Origin: Sarcina sp. DSM 11001
GTDB taxonomy: Bacteria; Bacillota; Clostridia; Lachnospirales; Lachnospiraceae
Length of the DNA: 64,000 bases
Reading direction: 5' to 3'
Assembly (NCBI RefSeq): GCF_900101015.1
Contig: NZ_FNFZ01000008.1
Location: forward strand, 46,068-110,067
Part shown: positions 1-8,012 of the stretch, piece by piece
Layout of the letters: each line of letters starts with the position of its first letter
How positions within the stretch are numbered: the first letter of the stretch is position 1
The notes under the pieces: generated by a model
What the model saw: only the letters and a program-made list of their open reading frames with translations
Database searches by the model: none
Told to the model about the DNA's origin: nothing
Position numbers and translations under genes: made by a program

Positions 1-1681
1 CTTCCGGGTCAAAGCCCTCGCCCGCCAGGTCGGCGCCGCCCACATAGAGCTTGCCCACGACCGTCTTCACGTTTCCGTCGACCGTCAGGGTGTGGCCGCC
101 GAAATCCATCCTTCCATTATTGCTGTAGACGGATATGCCGCCGCCCTCTTCCGCGGGTGTGTGGATCTGTACATCGCTCCCCAGCTTCTGGACGTTGAAA
201 TATCCCTCCCAGTCGATGGAAGCTCCGTCTCCGGCTTCCAGGATGCCCATCCAGGAATCCGGACTGTCGAAGGAGACAGAGGCCTGCTGACCGGCCCCGG
301 CCCCGGTGATCAGGGTCCGGTGGGCGCCCTGGGCGCGGAAGGCTTCTCTCCGGCCGTTCTGGTGGAGGCCAGCCCCGATCTCCAGTGTGCCCGCTGTCAG
401 GGTATTTTCCACATAGACATTATTTCTGTCGCGGAAGTCGTAGAAGCCGCTGACATAGAGCTCCCCTCCCACCTTCACATAGTCATTCTCGTTAGTCATG
501 ACAAGGACGCCGCCTCCATAGCTGTAGTCCCCGGCGTCATTGCGGTTCTGGATCCGGTAGTCGCCCGTCACTTCCAGATAGCCGCCGTTGATCTGCATTG
601 CGCCGCCCGGCTGTACCAGACTGCCGTTGATCGTCAATGTATGACCGTTCAGATCAACAATACCGCTGCTGAGATAAGCATCGCCGTCGATGGTCATGTC
701 ATCCTGCAGAATCTGGTCTGCGAGGGCGGTCTCACCCTCCAGAATTCCTGCCATGGCTTCCTCTTCGGCGATCTCAGCCTGATCCTGGTCCTCGATCAGC
801 CCGTCCTCAGGAAGGACCTCTGTCCCATCCTCCGCAGGCAGATCCTGGCCGGCATCTTCCCCTGCCTGCTGCGTGGAATCCCCTGGATCCTCCGCCGGTT
901 CCGTCTCTTCTGAAGGAACATCGGCTGCGTCGTCTTCCGGCTGCCGCGCAGGTTCCTCTACAGCATCAGTCTCCTCTGAAGGAGCTTCGGCAGCATCCTC
1001 TGCCGTCTGCGCAGGATCCTCTGTATCCTCCGCCAGATCCGTTTCTTCCGAGGGCTCTTCCACGGCAAAGTCCTCCGGCTGCTGTGCGGGATCCTCAGAA
1101 TCCTCCGGCAGGTCCGCCTCCTCCGAGGGCTCTTCCACGATACCATCCTCCGGCTGCTGTGCGGGATCCTCGGAATCCTCTGTCAGGTCCGTTTCCTCCG
1201 AGGGCTCTTCCACGACAACGTCCTCAGCCTGCTGCGCAGGATCCCCGGAATCCTCTGCCGGGTCCGTCTCCTCTGAAGGAGCTTCCAGGGCATTGTCCTC
1301 AGCCTGCTGCGCGGGATCTCCCGGTTCCTCCAGGAGGTCCGCCCCGTCCGAAAAAGCCTCTAAGCCATTTTCTTCTATCTGCTCCGAAGATTGGTCCATA
1401 GATTGATCCACAGATTGATCCATAGAAGCATCAGGAGCTTCCGGATCCGCTGTCCCGGCAGGCTCTTCTGAGGCCGTCTCCAGAGCAGTCGAATACTCTC
1501 CGGCAGCCTCTCCTTCTGCTGACGCGTCGGTCTTCTCCGTAAAGATCGTTTCGGGCGGAATCTCTTCCAGGGACTCCGCTCCTGCGGTCTGCCCGGCCCG
1601 GGCAGCAAAAACAGGCCCGCAAAGCGAGCCTGTCAGTAGTGTGGCCGCAAGCAATAATGCCAGCAACTTTTTACTATTCAT
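1..1681 (-). CDS. Large secreted surface protein, N-terminal part (runs off the window)
   Basis: The frame is open from ATG at 1681 to the window edge, about 560 codons, so the C-terminus is missing. A GGGAGG ribosome site lies 8 bases upstream. Residues 1–27 form a signal peptide (MNSKKLLALLLAATLLTG, then an Ala-rich cleavage region). Next comes a long Glu/Asp/Pro/Ser-rich stretch that includes six 25-residue-type imperfect repeats, then from about residue 310 a repetitive beta-rich part with phrases such as DLNGHTLTINGSL, INGGYLEVTGDYRI and FGGHTLTVDGNVK. These short strand-turn repeats resemble right-handed beta-helix surface proteins. I infer an exported, wall- or surface-associated protein. 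The anchor, if any, lies outside the window and no enzymatic function can be assigned. Confidence 0.85.
   Translation of the reverse strand, partial: MNSKKLLALLLAATLLTGSLCGPVFAARAGQTAGAESLEEIPPETIFTEKTDASAEGEAAGEYSTALETASEEPAGTADPEAPDASMDQSVDQSMDQSSEQIEENGLEAFSDGADLLEEPGDPAQQAEDNALEAPSEETDPAEDSGDPAQQAEDVVVEEPSEETDLTEDSEDPAQQPEDGIVEEPSEEADLPEDSEDPAQQPEDFAVEEPSEETDLAEDTEDPAQTAEDAAEAPSEETDAVEEPARQPEDDAADVPSEETEPAEDPGDSTQQAGEDAGQDLPAEDGTEVLPEDGLIEDQDQAEIAEEEAMAGILEGETALADQILQDDMTIDGDAYLSSGIVDLNGHTLTINGSLVQPGGAMQINGGYLEVTGDYRIQNRNDAGDYSYGGGVLVMTNENDYVKVGGELYVSGFYDFRDRNNVYVENTLTAGTLEIGAGLHQNGRREAFRAQGAHRTLITGAGAGQQASVSFDSPDSWMGILEAGDGASIDWEGYFNVQKLGSDVQIHTPAEEGGGISVYSNNGRMDFGGHTLTVDGNVKTVVGKLYVGGADLAGEGFDPE
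906..1343 (-). repeat. Six tandem units encoding 25-residue acidic repeats
   Basis: Six consecutive units run 906–971, 972–1043, 1044–1118, 1119–1193, 1194–1268 and 1269–1343. The last four are exactly 75 bases and the first two are 66 and 72. Each encodes variants of EEPSEETDLxED and DPAQQPED. All lengths are multiples of three, so the array stays in frame. It forms an acidic, probably unfolded spacer between the signal peptide and the beta-rich part of the surface protein. Confidence 0.9.
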
Positions 1682-2165
1682 CGCACCTGCCTCCCTTGTC
1701 CTGTTGTTTTTTGCTGCTCAACTTTGCTGCTCAATATTAAGGACCTGTAGATAATTAACCTGTAGATAATCAATAAATAATCAATCAGTACCGTTAATTG
1801 ATCTGCATTTCCTGAGGCGCCGCCCTCAAAACACACGGACAGCTCCCGGTCAAATATTAAACTGCTTCATGTGACCTGGAATCTAATCATCCTGCTTCAC
1901 CGACGCCCGGATCATAAAGCCGTATGCGGTGAAAACCTGATTATTTACCCTATTATTATATTAAATAAAGAATAGCCTCTTCATTCAAGTAGGGTTTAGG
2001 TCAGTTGGACAAAGAATGCAGGGTAGGGTTTAGGTAGGGTTGGTCCTAAATTTCTTCTTCCTTGCGACCAAGGGCGAGTGCCCGCAAACATGTAGGAATA
2101 AACTACGCGCTGCTCCGCGATCTGGTCCTCTCACAAGGCTCCCGTCATTCGGGATCACTGTTTTT
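1682..2165. other. Intergenic region with possible promoter and short repeats
   Basis: This 484-base gap separates the surface protein start from the stop of the LuxR-type gene. A perfect -10 box on the minus strand (TATAAT, 1955–1960) may drive the surface protein, but I see no convincing -35, and the leader would be about 270 bases. A direct repeat of ACCTGTAGATAAT lies at 1743–1770. At 1987–2042 the motif GTAGGGTTTAGGT occurs twice. The 3' part holds a dispersed repeat (2072–2118). Confidence 0.45.
2072..2118. repeat. Dispersed intergenic repeat, family B copy 1
   Basis: These 47 bases match 21957–22003 with a single mismatch. They begin GGGCGAGTGCCCGC and end AACTACGCGCTGCTCCGC. Shorter relatives lie at 54396–54424 and 61521–61564. 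The element sits just past the 3' end of the LuxR-type gene and does not encode a plausible protein. Confidence 0.75.
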
Positions 2166-4049
2166 TCACTGTTTTTTCTCTGCTATTCCGGCGGCGGCAT
2201 GCTCATTGACATGGTCGCGGCCGACAAAAAAAACAGACAGCAGAACGCCCCTGTTGCGGCATTCTGTCTTTTGCAGGAGGTTATGGATGTGGTATTTGAC
2301 GGTGCCCTCGGAGATAGAAAGGATCTCCGCGATCTCCTTGTTTGTCTTTTCCTCCAGCAGCTGCCGAAGGACTTCCCGTTCTCTGGCCGACAGAGCATAC
2401 CGGGCGCAGAAACGATAGAACCTCTCCCGTTCCCCCTCCGGGCCCGGTCCCCCCGCTCCTGCAGACCTCTGATCATATACTTGATCAAACGGTGCTCCCG
2501 GCCCGGGATCATTTGGCATCTGCCTGCCTGTATCATCCGCAGTCTCCGGCACCTGGCAGCCTGCATTGCTTACAGTCTCCGGCGTCTGACTGTCAGTGTT
2601 GTCAGAAGTTCTTAAAGCATGGCTGCCTGCGGCATCAACAATCTCCGGCATCTGGATGCCTGCGGCATCAGAAACCCCTGAAGTCCGGCTTCCTGTTTCG
2701 TCAGCAGGTCGCGGCGCCTGACTGCCTGTTTCGTCAGCAATTCGCGTCGCCTGGCTGCCCGCATCGTCAGCAGTTCTCGGTGCCTGACCTCCCGGATACT
2801 CCGAACCGGGTCCATCCGGACTTTTCCCGCTTCCTTCGACTCCTGCTCCCGAAGTCTGTAAAAACGCCTGTGGAGCATCCTGAAAAAGGACCTTCGAAGG
2901 AGCCTGTCCCAGATACAGGACAGGATAGATCCGGAAAAACAAAAATACACAGACCACGAACAGGATTGCTGTGATGCCGATCAGAACAGGGATCCGTTCA
3001 GACAGAGCCAGGCAGAGAGCCTCCCCGGCAGCGTCCCCGATCCGTCCTGTCAAAAGACCAAAGCCGCACAGAAACATCAGATTTCTTCTGCGGGCAATAT
3101 CTGAAAACAGGATCATACGGTAAATAGAATAGAAGCCGAATGTAAAATAGCTTAGTGCCCAGAAAATCCTGAGGGGGACAGATTCCCCCTTGAGAGCAAG
3201 CATGATAAAGGGAATAACAAGGGCAGCCAAGGCGCAGACAGCTCCATGTTTTCTGCTCTGGTCATTGACAAGACCGGCGATCAGAAGGCCCGCTGCGTAA
3301 AACAGGCGGGAGGACTCCAGGCTGACTCCCTGTCCCAGATCTGCGGAGGGAAAGCCGAACCCGCAGCTGTTGACAATACTGAAAAGCAGGATCAGCAGTC
3401 CGGACTGAAAAATGCAGTTTTTTTCTTCCTCTGTCATCCCTGCTTTCCCGGAGAGCCGGTCCGGACCAGCCTCAGCCCCGGCCTCAGCCTCTGACGCCTG
3501 CTCAGGCAGAAGGGTCGCCGCACAAAAAGCCAGGACTGTGAGGATCAGACATACTACAAGAATACCATGGGTATAATAGGCGGATCCCCCCACGGCAACA
3601 GACAGCAGCCATGTCAGGAAGATCGATATCCCGTACCCTGTCCCGAGGGTGATCGCGCTGTTCTCCTCTCCTGTCCAGGAAGTGAGTGTGTACAGATAGC
3701 AGCCCGCGATCATCCCGCACTGGATATTCAGCAGACCGCCGAAGACCATGGTCCAGAGCAGGGAAGCGGACAGGACCGCGGGAATCAGGCAGAGCATGTG
3801 CAGAATGAGAGAGAGATTAAACAGCCGTCCCCTTAAGTCACCCCACCTGCGCAAAAAGGCCATAAAAAGGCCCAGTCCTGCCGCCTGCAGGGCATAGCCT
3901 GCCACCATGGAAACGGCATCCGCTGTCCTGAACGGAACCATCTCCATGATATGATAGACCCAGGCCAGATAGCCGGTCGATGTAAGCAAAAAGCAGGCAC
4001 AGATAAACAATGCGCTCCGCAAGTCCGGTTTCCCGGCAGTCTTTTCCAT
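2166..4049 (-). CDS. Membrane-bound LuxR-type transcriptional regulator
   Basis: The start at 4049 (MEKTAGKPDLRSALF) is chosen over an ATG 42 codons upstream because AGGAGG lies six bases before it; this gives 627 residues. The first ~400 residues form about twelve hydrophobic segments arranged like a major-facilitator transporter. A 264-base in-frame tandem repeat then encodes a soluble linker. The last ~65 residues are a LuxR/GerE helix-turn-helix (LSAREREVLRQLLEEKTNKE, EGTVKYHIHNLLQK). MFS-like domains fused to LuxR helix-turn-helix domains are known in Clostridia and Actinobacteria, where the membrane part is thought to sense a ligand. It is divergent from the flavodiiron gene, but a regulatory link is only a guess. 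Confidence 0.85.
   Translation of the reverse strand: MEKTAGKPDLRSALFICACFLLTSTGYLAWVYHIMEMVPFRTADAVSMVAGYALQAAGLGLFMAFLRRWGDLRGRLFNLSLILHMLCLIPAVLSASLLWTMVFGGLLNIQCGMIAGCYLYTLTSWTGEENSAITLGTGYGISIFLTWLLSVAVGGSAYYTHGILVVCLILTVLAFCAATLLPEQASEAEAGAEAGPDRLSGKAGMTEEEKNCIFQSGLLILLFSIVNSCGFGFPSADLGQGVSLESSRLFYAAGLLIAGLVNDQSRKHGAVCALAALVIPFIMLALKGESVPLRIFWALSYFTFGFYSIYRMILFSDIARRRNLMFLCGFGLLTGRIGDAAGEALCLALSERIPVLIGITAILFVVCVFLFFRIYPVLYLGQAPSKVLFQDAPQAFLQTSGAGVEGSGKSPDGPGSEYPGGQAPRTADDAGSQATRIADETGSQAPRPADETGSRTSGVSDAAGIQMPEIVDAAGSHALRTSDNTDSQTPETVSNAGCQVPETADDTGRQMPNDPGPGAPFDQVYDQRSAGAGGPGPEGERERFYRFCARYALSAREREVLRQLLEEKTNKEIAEILSISEGTVKYHIHNLLQKTECRNRGVLLSVFFVGRDHVNEHAAAGIAEKKQ
2523..2786 (-). repeat. 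Eight 33-base tandem repeats (11-residue units) in the LuxR-type linker
   Basis: Counting from 2786 downwards, eight exact 33-base periods encode QAPRTADDAGS, QATRIADETGS, QAPRPADETGS, RTSGVSDAAGI, QMPEIVDAAGS, HALRTSDNTDS, QTPETVSNAGC and QVPETADDTGR. The array lies between the membrane domain and the DNA-binding domain and is predicted to be a flexible tether. Confidence 0.92.
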
Positions 4050-4093
4050 CCGTGTTCCTCCTGTGCCGGATCGTGGGATTCTCTCCGGCCGCT

Positions 4094-4113
4094 TCAAACA
4101 AGCGTTTGTTTGA
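4094..4113. promoter_or_regulatory. Candidate operator: 20-bp inverted repeat upstream of the LuxR-type gene
   Basis: TCAAACAAGC followed directly by GTTTGTTTGA is a palindrome with one mismatched pair. It lies 45 bases upstream of the LuxR-type start, so it could be an autoregulatory site. No clear -35/-10 pair was found next to it. Confidence 0.4.
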
Positions 4114-4278
4114 CGAAAACAGAATACCATATCTCGCCGGACAGGACAATGGCAAGGCTTTACACAGTCTTTCACGAGCTTTTGTTTTCAGTACGATAAT
4201 TGAGTAAACATATTGTATTTACATGTACATTAAGCCCCGGGGCAATGATGTGCCGCGGCATAACTTCAGGCTTTTCTT

Positions 4279-4300
4279 TACCCCTGTTTTGGGGTATGAT
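4279..4300 (+). promoter_or_regulatory. Candidate fprA promoter with overlapping inverted repeat
   Basis: TACCCC and GGGGTA (4279–4284, 4291–4296) form an inverted repeat that runs into a -10-like TATGAT at 4295–4300. The -35 (TTTTCT, 17 bases upstream) is weak. If used, the leader before the flavodiiron gene would be about 225 bases; I saw no convincing gene in it. Confidence 0.35.
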
Positions 4301-4531
4301 AAAGATTAAGCAGCGATATTAAACGCCATGGCAGGATACCTTCCGCCGCCAGGCACAAAAGCTCCGCGGAAACGCCCGATGCTGCCTGTGCCGCAGCCAG
4401 GAACAATAAAACAATACCTGAGGCCGGGCAATGCAGCGCCGGTACCGCGGCTGACCGCGGTCTCCGCCGCAAACGAACTCCTGGATCTGCAGAGCTTTTA
4501 CCGTATTCCAAAGGAATGGAGATGACCAAAT

Positions 4532-5689
4532 ATGAAGATCACAGATTCTATCAAGTACGTCGGTGTCAACGATCATATCGTCGATCTGTTTGAGGGCCAG
4601 TATGTAGTCCCCAACGGCATGGCCTACAATTCCTACGTCATCATGGACGAGAAGATCGCCGTCATGGATACCGTGGATGTAAAATTTACAGATGAGTGGC
4701 TCGGAAAGCTCAGCGAAGTCCTGGGCGGCCGTAAGCCCGATTACCTGATCGTGCAGCATATGGAGCCTGACCACTCCGCAAATATCCTCAATTTCCTCAA
4801 TGTCTATCCCGACACGACTGTAGTCGGAAACACCAAGACCTTTACCTTCATGGGACAGTTCTTTGACCTTGATCCCGCCATGAAGAAGCTGGTCGTCAAG
4901 AACGGCGACAAGCTCGAGCTGGGCTCTCATGTGCTGAATTTCGTCTTTGCTCCCATGGTCCACTGGCCGGAAGTCATGGTCACCTATGACAGCACGGACA
5001 AAGTCCTCTTCTCCGCGGACGGCTTCGGCAAATTCGGAGCCCTCGATGTCGAGGAGGAAGACTGGGCATGCGAAGCGCGCCGCTATTATTTCGGCATTGT
5101 CGGCAAATACGGCCTGCAGACCCAGAACCTGCTCAAGAAAGCCGCGACACTGGATATCCAGATCATCTGCCCTCTGCACGGCCCGATCCTCACCGAGAAT
5201 CTGGGTTATTATATCGATCTCTATGACAAGTGGTCCTCCTACACCCCTGAGGATAAGGGCGTCCTGATCGCCTACACCTCCGTCTACGGCCACACAAAAC
5301 AGGCTGTGGAAGAGCTCGCCGCCCTTCTGGAAAAGGAAGGCTGCCCCAAGGTAGTCGTCACTGACCTGGCCCGCGATGACATGGCTGAGGCTGTGGAAGA
5401 CGCCTTCCGCTATGACCGCCTGGTGCTGGCGACCACGACCTACAACAACAATATCTACCCCTTCATGCGCACCTTCATCGACCACCTGACAGAGCGCGCC
5501 TATCAGAACCGCACTATCGGCTTCATCGAGAACGGCTCCTGGGCGCCCGTTGCCAAGAAGACCATGCAGGGCATGTTCGAGGGCTGCAAGAACCTGAAGT
5601 TCCTCGAGACCTCCGTCACCATCAAGTCCGCGCTCAAGGACGACAGCCGCGCCGCCCTGGCCCAGATGGCCAAGGAACTTTGCTCATAA
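4532..5689 (+). CDS. fprA: A-type flavodiiron protein (O2/NO reductase)
   Basis: 385 residues, the usual length for class A flavodiiron proteins, which reduce O2 to water or NO to N2O and protect anaerobes. The metallo-beta-lactamase-like half carries the diiron ligand motif HMEPDH (His76, Glu78, Asp80, His81), with further ligand candidates at HWPE, SADGFG and LHGP. A flavodoxin domain follows from about residue 250, with the FMN-binding phrase AYTSVYGHT. There is no C-terminal rubredoxin or NADH-oxidoreductase domain, so a separate rubredoxin partner is expected. A GGAATGGAG ribosome site precedes the start. The gene leads a plus-strand run of four genes. Confidence 0.96.
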   Translation: MKITDSIKYVGVNDHIVDLFEGQYVVPNGMAYNSYVIMDEKIAVMDTVDVKFTDEWLGKLSEVLGGRKPDYLIVQHMEPDHSANILNFLNVYPDTTVVGNTKTFTFMGQFFDLDPAMKKLVVKNGDKLELGSHVLNFVFAPMVHWPEVMVTYDSTDKVLFSADGFGKFGALDVEEEDWACEARRYYFGIVGKYGLQTQNLLKKAATLDIQIICPLHGPILTENLGYYIDLYDKWSSYTPEDKGVLIAYTSVYGHTKQAVEELAALLEKEGCPKVVVTDLARDDMAEAVEDAFRYDRLVLATTTYNNNIYPFMRTFIDHLTERAYQNRTIGFIENGSWAPVAKKTMQGMFEGCKNLKFLETSVTIKSALKDDSRAALAQMAKELCS

Positions 5690-5724
5690 AATTGAGCCGA
5701 AGTTTGCAGAAGCCGATCGATCTG

Positions 5725-5815
5725 CTTTGCAGTAAAATCATTCTGTGCTTTTACTGTAATCATTCTGCACTTTTGCTGTAAAACATTCTGTGCTTTGCTG
5801 TAATCATTTTGTATC
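5725..5815. repeat. Four imperfect 22–23-base tandem repeats downstream of fprA
   Basis: Units at 5725–5747, 5748–5769, 5770–5792 and 5793–5815 share CTTTxxxTGTAAxxCATTCTG. The period is not a multiple of three and no gene covers it. Confidence 0.8.
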
Positions 5816-5820
5816 AACAC

Positions 5821-5849
5821 CGGGAGCAGCCGCTCGTCGTCTGCTCCCG
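5821..5849 (+). terminator. Hairpin between fprA and the TSCPD gene
   Basis: CGGGAGCAG and CTGCTCCCG form a perfect 9-bp stem with an 11-base loop, followed by a poor T-run (TTTATCG). It could be a weak terminator or attenuator that reduces read-through from fprA, or a 5' RNA-stabilising hairpin for the next gene. Confidence 0.5.
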
Positions 5850-5876
5850 TTTATCGTCCGCAAAAGGAGGATTTTC

Positions 5877-6125
5877 ATGATTTATCACACCAAAGGGACC
5901 TGCTCCACCCAGATTGATCTGGATGTTGATGGTGACCATATCATCCGCTCCGTCGCCTTCAAGGGCGGCTGCAACGGCAATCTGAAAGGAATCAGTCAGC
6001 TGGTCACAGGCCGGAAAGCCGAGGAAGTGATCGGCCTCCTGGAGGGTACCACCTGCGGTTTCAAAAAGACCTCATGTCCCGACCAGCTGGCCAAAGCACT
6101 GAAACTGGCCATTACGAACGGGTGA
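5877..6125 (+). CDS. TSCPD-domain protein (TIGR03905-like)
   Basis: 82 residues. The start at 5877 has a perfect AAAAGGAGG site six bases upstream, so longer open frame before it is not used. The protein ends in FKKTSCPDQLAKALKLAI, the TSCPD signature of small Clostridia proteins related to the C-terminal module of adenosylcobalamin-dependent ribonucleotide reductases. The cysteine spacing (CSTQ, GCNGN, CGFKKTSC) suggests metal or redox chemistry, but the function is unknown. After the TGA stop the same frame stays open for another 70 codons of repetitive sequence. Confidence 0.88.
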   Translation: MIYHTKGTCSTQIDLDVDGDHIIRSVAFKGGCNGNLKGISQLVTGRKAEEVIGLLEGTTCGFKKTSCPDQLAKALKLAITNG

Positions 6126-6140
6126 CAGGGTGATTCACCC

Positions 6141-6290
6141 GCAGACAAGGCATCCGCAGATAAGGCAGCTGAAGACAAGGCATCCACAGATAAAGAATCT
6201 GCAGACAAGGCATCCGCAGATAAGGTATCCGCAGATAAGATATCTGACGATAGGACACCCGTAGATATGGTATTAGAAGACAAAGTCTGG
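6141..6290 (+). repeat. Ten 15-base tandem repeats following the TSCPD stop codon
   Basis: Ten units of exactly 15 bases, consensus GCAGACAAGGCATCC, begin 15 bases after the TGA. In the TSCPD reading frame they would encode ADKAS, ADKAA, EDKAS, TDKES and further variants up to a TAA at 6336. Whether the repeats are ever translated is unknown. Confidence 0.85.
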
Positions 6291-6364
6291 TGTGCCGCTT
6301 ACACTGACACCAGCCGGATCTTCCCGCCGTTTCAGTAAACAGCTTGTGAGAGAGGGATCAAACC

Positions 6365-7846
6365 ATGCCTTTTTTCCATAAAAAAAATTCCGCCCCGGAA
6401 GCGGATTCTTCCACGCCTGTTTCCCGCAAAAAGAAGTCCACTCCAAAAACGGATCCTTCCAGGCCATTATTCTACAAGAAAAGAGCCGCATCGAAGACAA
6501 ATCCTTCCGCACCTGTCGTCCCTTTTTTCCGAAAGAAAAAATCCGGTTCGAAGGTCGCCCCTGCCAAATCCGTTGAACAGAATAATGCCTTACAGCAAAA
6601 TGAGGCTTCACAGCAGTATGAAACCTTACCGAAGAGAAAGATCGTCCTGACCGGCGGCGGGACCGCCGGGCACGTGACACCGAACATCGCTCTGCTGCCC
6701 TCGCTTCGGGAAGCGGGCTATGAGATCGCCTATGTCGGTTCGGAGGACGGGATCGAGAAGGAATTGATGCTCGACTGCGGCGTTTCCTACATTGGAGTGC
6801 CGACAGGGAAGCTGCGGCGCTATTTTGATCTCAAAAACTTCACAGACCCCTTCAGGGTCATCAAGGGCTTCTCGGAAGCCCGCAAATTTCTGAAAAGCTA
6901 CAGGCCGGACGTGGTTTTCTCCAAGGGCGGCTTCGTAAGCGTCCCCGTTGTACGGGCTGCCGCCAGCCTCAGGATCCCCTGCGTTATCCATGAATCAGAC
7001 ATGACGCCCGGGCTGGCCAACAAACTGTGCTATAGTGCTGCCGCGAAGATCTGCTGCAATTTCCCGGAGACAATGGAAAAGCTTCCCGGGAAAAAGGCTG
7101 TGCTCACCGGGACGCCCATCCGCGCCGAGCTTTTTTCCGGAGACCGGGAGGAGGGGCTCAGGATCTGCGGTTTTGCGAAAGACACAGGAATTTCCACTTC
7201 AGAGGCCTCCACTGCAAGCACCGACTCCGCTGAAAATGTTCCCGGGATTGTTCCTGAGATCATTCCTGACATTGTTCCTGAGATTGCTCCTGAGATTGCT
7301 CCCGACATTGTTCCTGATACCGGAAAGCCGGTCCTCATGATCATGGGAGGCAGCCAGGGGGCCCAGTCCGTCAATGAAGCTGTCCGGAAGCACCTGGATG
7401 AGCTGCTCAGGGATTTCAGAGTGATCCACCTGTGCGGAGCCGGAAAGTACGACGCCTCTCTGGACAATGTCGAGGGCTACAGGCAGTTTGAATATGTAAA
7501 GGATGATCTGAAGCATCTGTTTGCGGCGGCGGACGTGATCGTCTCCCGCGCAGGGGCCAATGCCATCTTTGAGATCCTGGCCCTGCAGAAGCCCAATCTC
7601 CTCATCCCCCTGTCTGTCGGGACCCGAGGCGATCAGATCCTCAATGCCCGGTCATTCGAAGCCCAGGGCTTCTCAAAAGTTCTTGTCGAAAGCGAAGAAG
7701 AGGGCGTTCTTGATAAAAAACTGGTCTCTACGGTCAGGGCTCTCTATTCAGAGCGGGAAAAATATATCGCAGTCATGGCCGGCGCCGGACAGCAGAATGC
7801 GATTCCAACGATCCTGGATCTGTTGAATGGGCTCGCCGGGCAATAA
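6365..7846 (+). CDS. murG: UDP-GlcNAc transferase MurG with unusual extension and insertion
   Basis: MurG adds GlcNAc to lipid I to make lipid II on the inner face of the membrane. The glycine-rich motif GGGTAGHVTPN is at residues 97–107 and the donor-binding region reads ISRAGANAIFEIL-like. At 493 residues it is some 130 longer than usual. About 90 lysine- and proline-rich residues precede the catalytic domain, with repeats of the type PFFxKKxS. Another insertion around residues 277–321, between the two lobes, contains repeats of IVPE/IAPD. No in-frame ATG, GTG or TTG with a good ribosome site lies closer to the catalytic domain, and GAGAGAGG precedes 6365, so the extension is probably real. 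Confidence 0.93.
   Translation: MPFFHKKNSAPEADSSTPVSRKKKSTPKTDPSRPLFYKKRAASKTNPSAPVVPFFRKKKSGSKVAPAKSVEQNNALQQNEASQQYETLPKRKIVLTGGGTAGHVTPNIALLPSLREAGYEIAYVGSEDGIEKELMLDCGVSYIGVPTGKLRRYFDLKNFTDPFRVIKGFSEARKFLKSYRPDVVFSKGGFVSVPVVRAAASLRIPCVIHESDMTPGLANKLCYSAAAKICCNFPETMEKLPGKKAVLTGTPIRAELFSGDREEGLRICGFAKDTGISTSEASTASTDSAENVPGIVPEIIPDIVPEIAPEIAPDIVPDTGKPVLMIMGGSQGAQSVNEAVRKHLDELLRDFRVIHLCGAGKYDASLDNVEGYRQFEYVKDDLKHLFAAADVIVSRAGANAIFEILALQKPNLLIPLSVGTRGDQILNARSFEAQGFSKVLVESEEEGVLDKKLVSTVRALYSEREKYIAVMAGAGQQNAIPTILDLLNGLAGQ
7230..7320 (+). repeat. Twelve-base tandem repeats inside murG
   Basis: About seven copies of ATTGTTCCTGAG/ATTGCTCCTGAC variants encode (G/E/D)I(V/A/I)P units. They lie in a Ser/Thr-rich insertion between the N- and C-terminal lobes of the glycosyltransferase and keep the frame. 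Confidence 0.85.
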
Positions 7847-8012
7847 CAGGCAGTTCATTCATAGAAGCACCACTGAAGACCACTGATGTATCCCTCGGGT
7901 TTTCCCGCAAAACAGTGCCTGAAGACACCATCTCCAGGCTGATCAGCTGTTGACCGGTAACCTGCTGACATTCTTTTAGGACATTTGCTTTCATGGAAAG
8001 GAGGAGCAGATC

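Noticed and set aside
1987-2042. Repeated TAGGGTTTAGG resembling plant telomere repeats
   Set aside because: Only two short interrupted copies in a bacterial intergenic region; chance or local duplication.
4433-4450. GGTACCGCGG resembling a T-box antiterminator motif
   Set aside because: The rest of the T-box structure is missing, and the gene downstream is not an amino-acid or synthetase gene.
4328-4525. 65-codon frame directly upstream of fprA
   Set aside because: Proline-rich, no ribosome site and no similarity I recognise. It could be a leader peptide but nothing supports it.
4319-5485. Open frame of 388 codons on the minus strand opposite fprA
   Set aside because: Opposite a clear flavodiiron protein, with no ribosome site or family resemblance.
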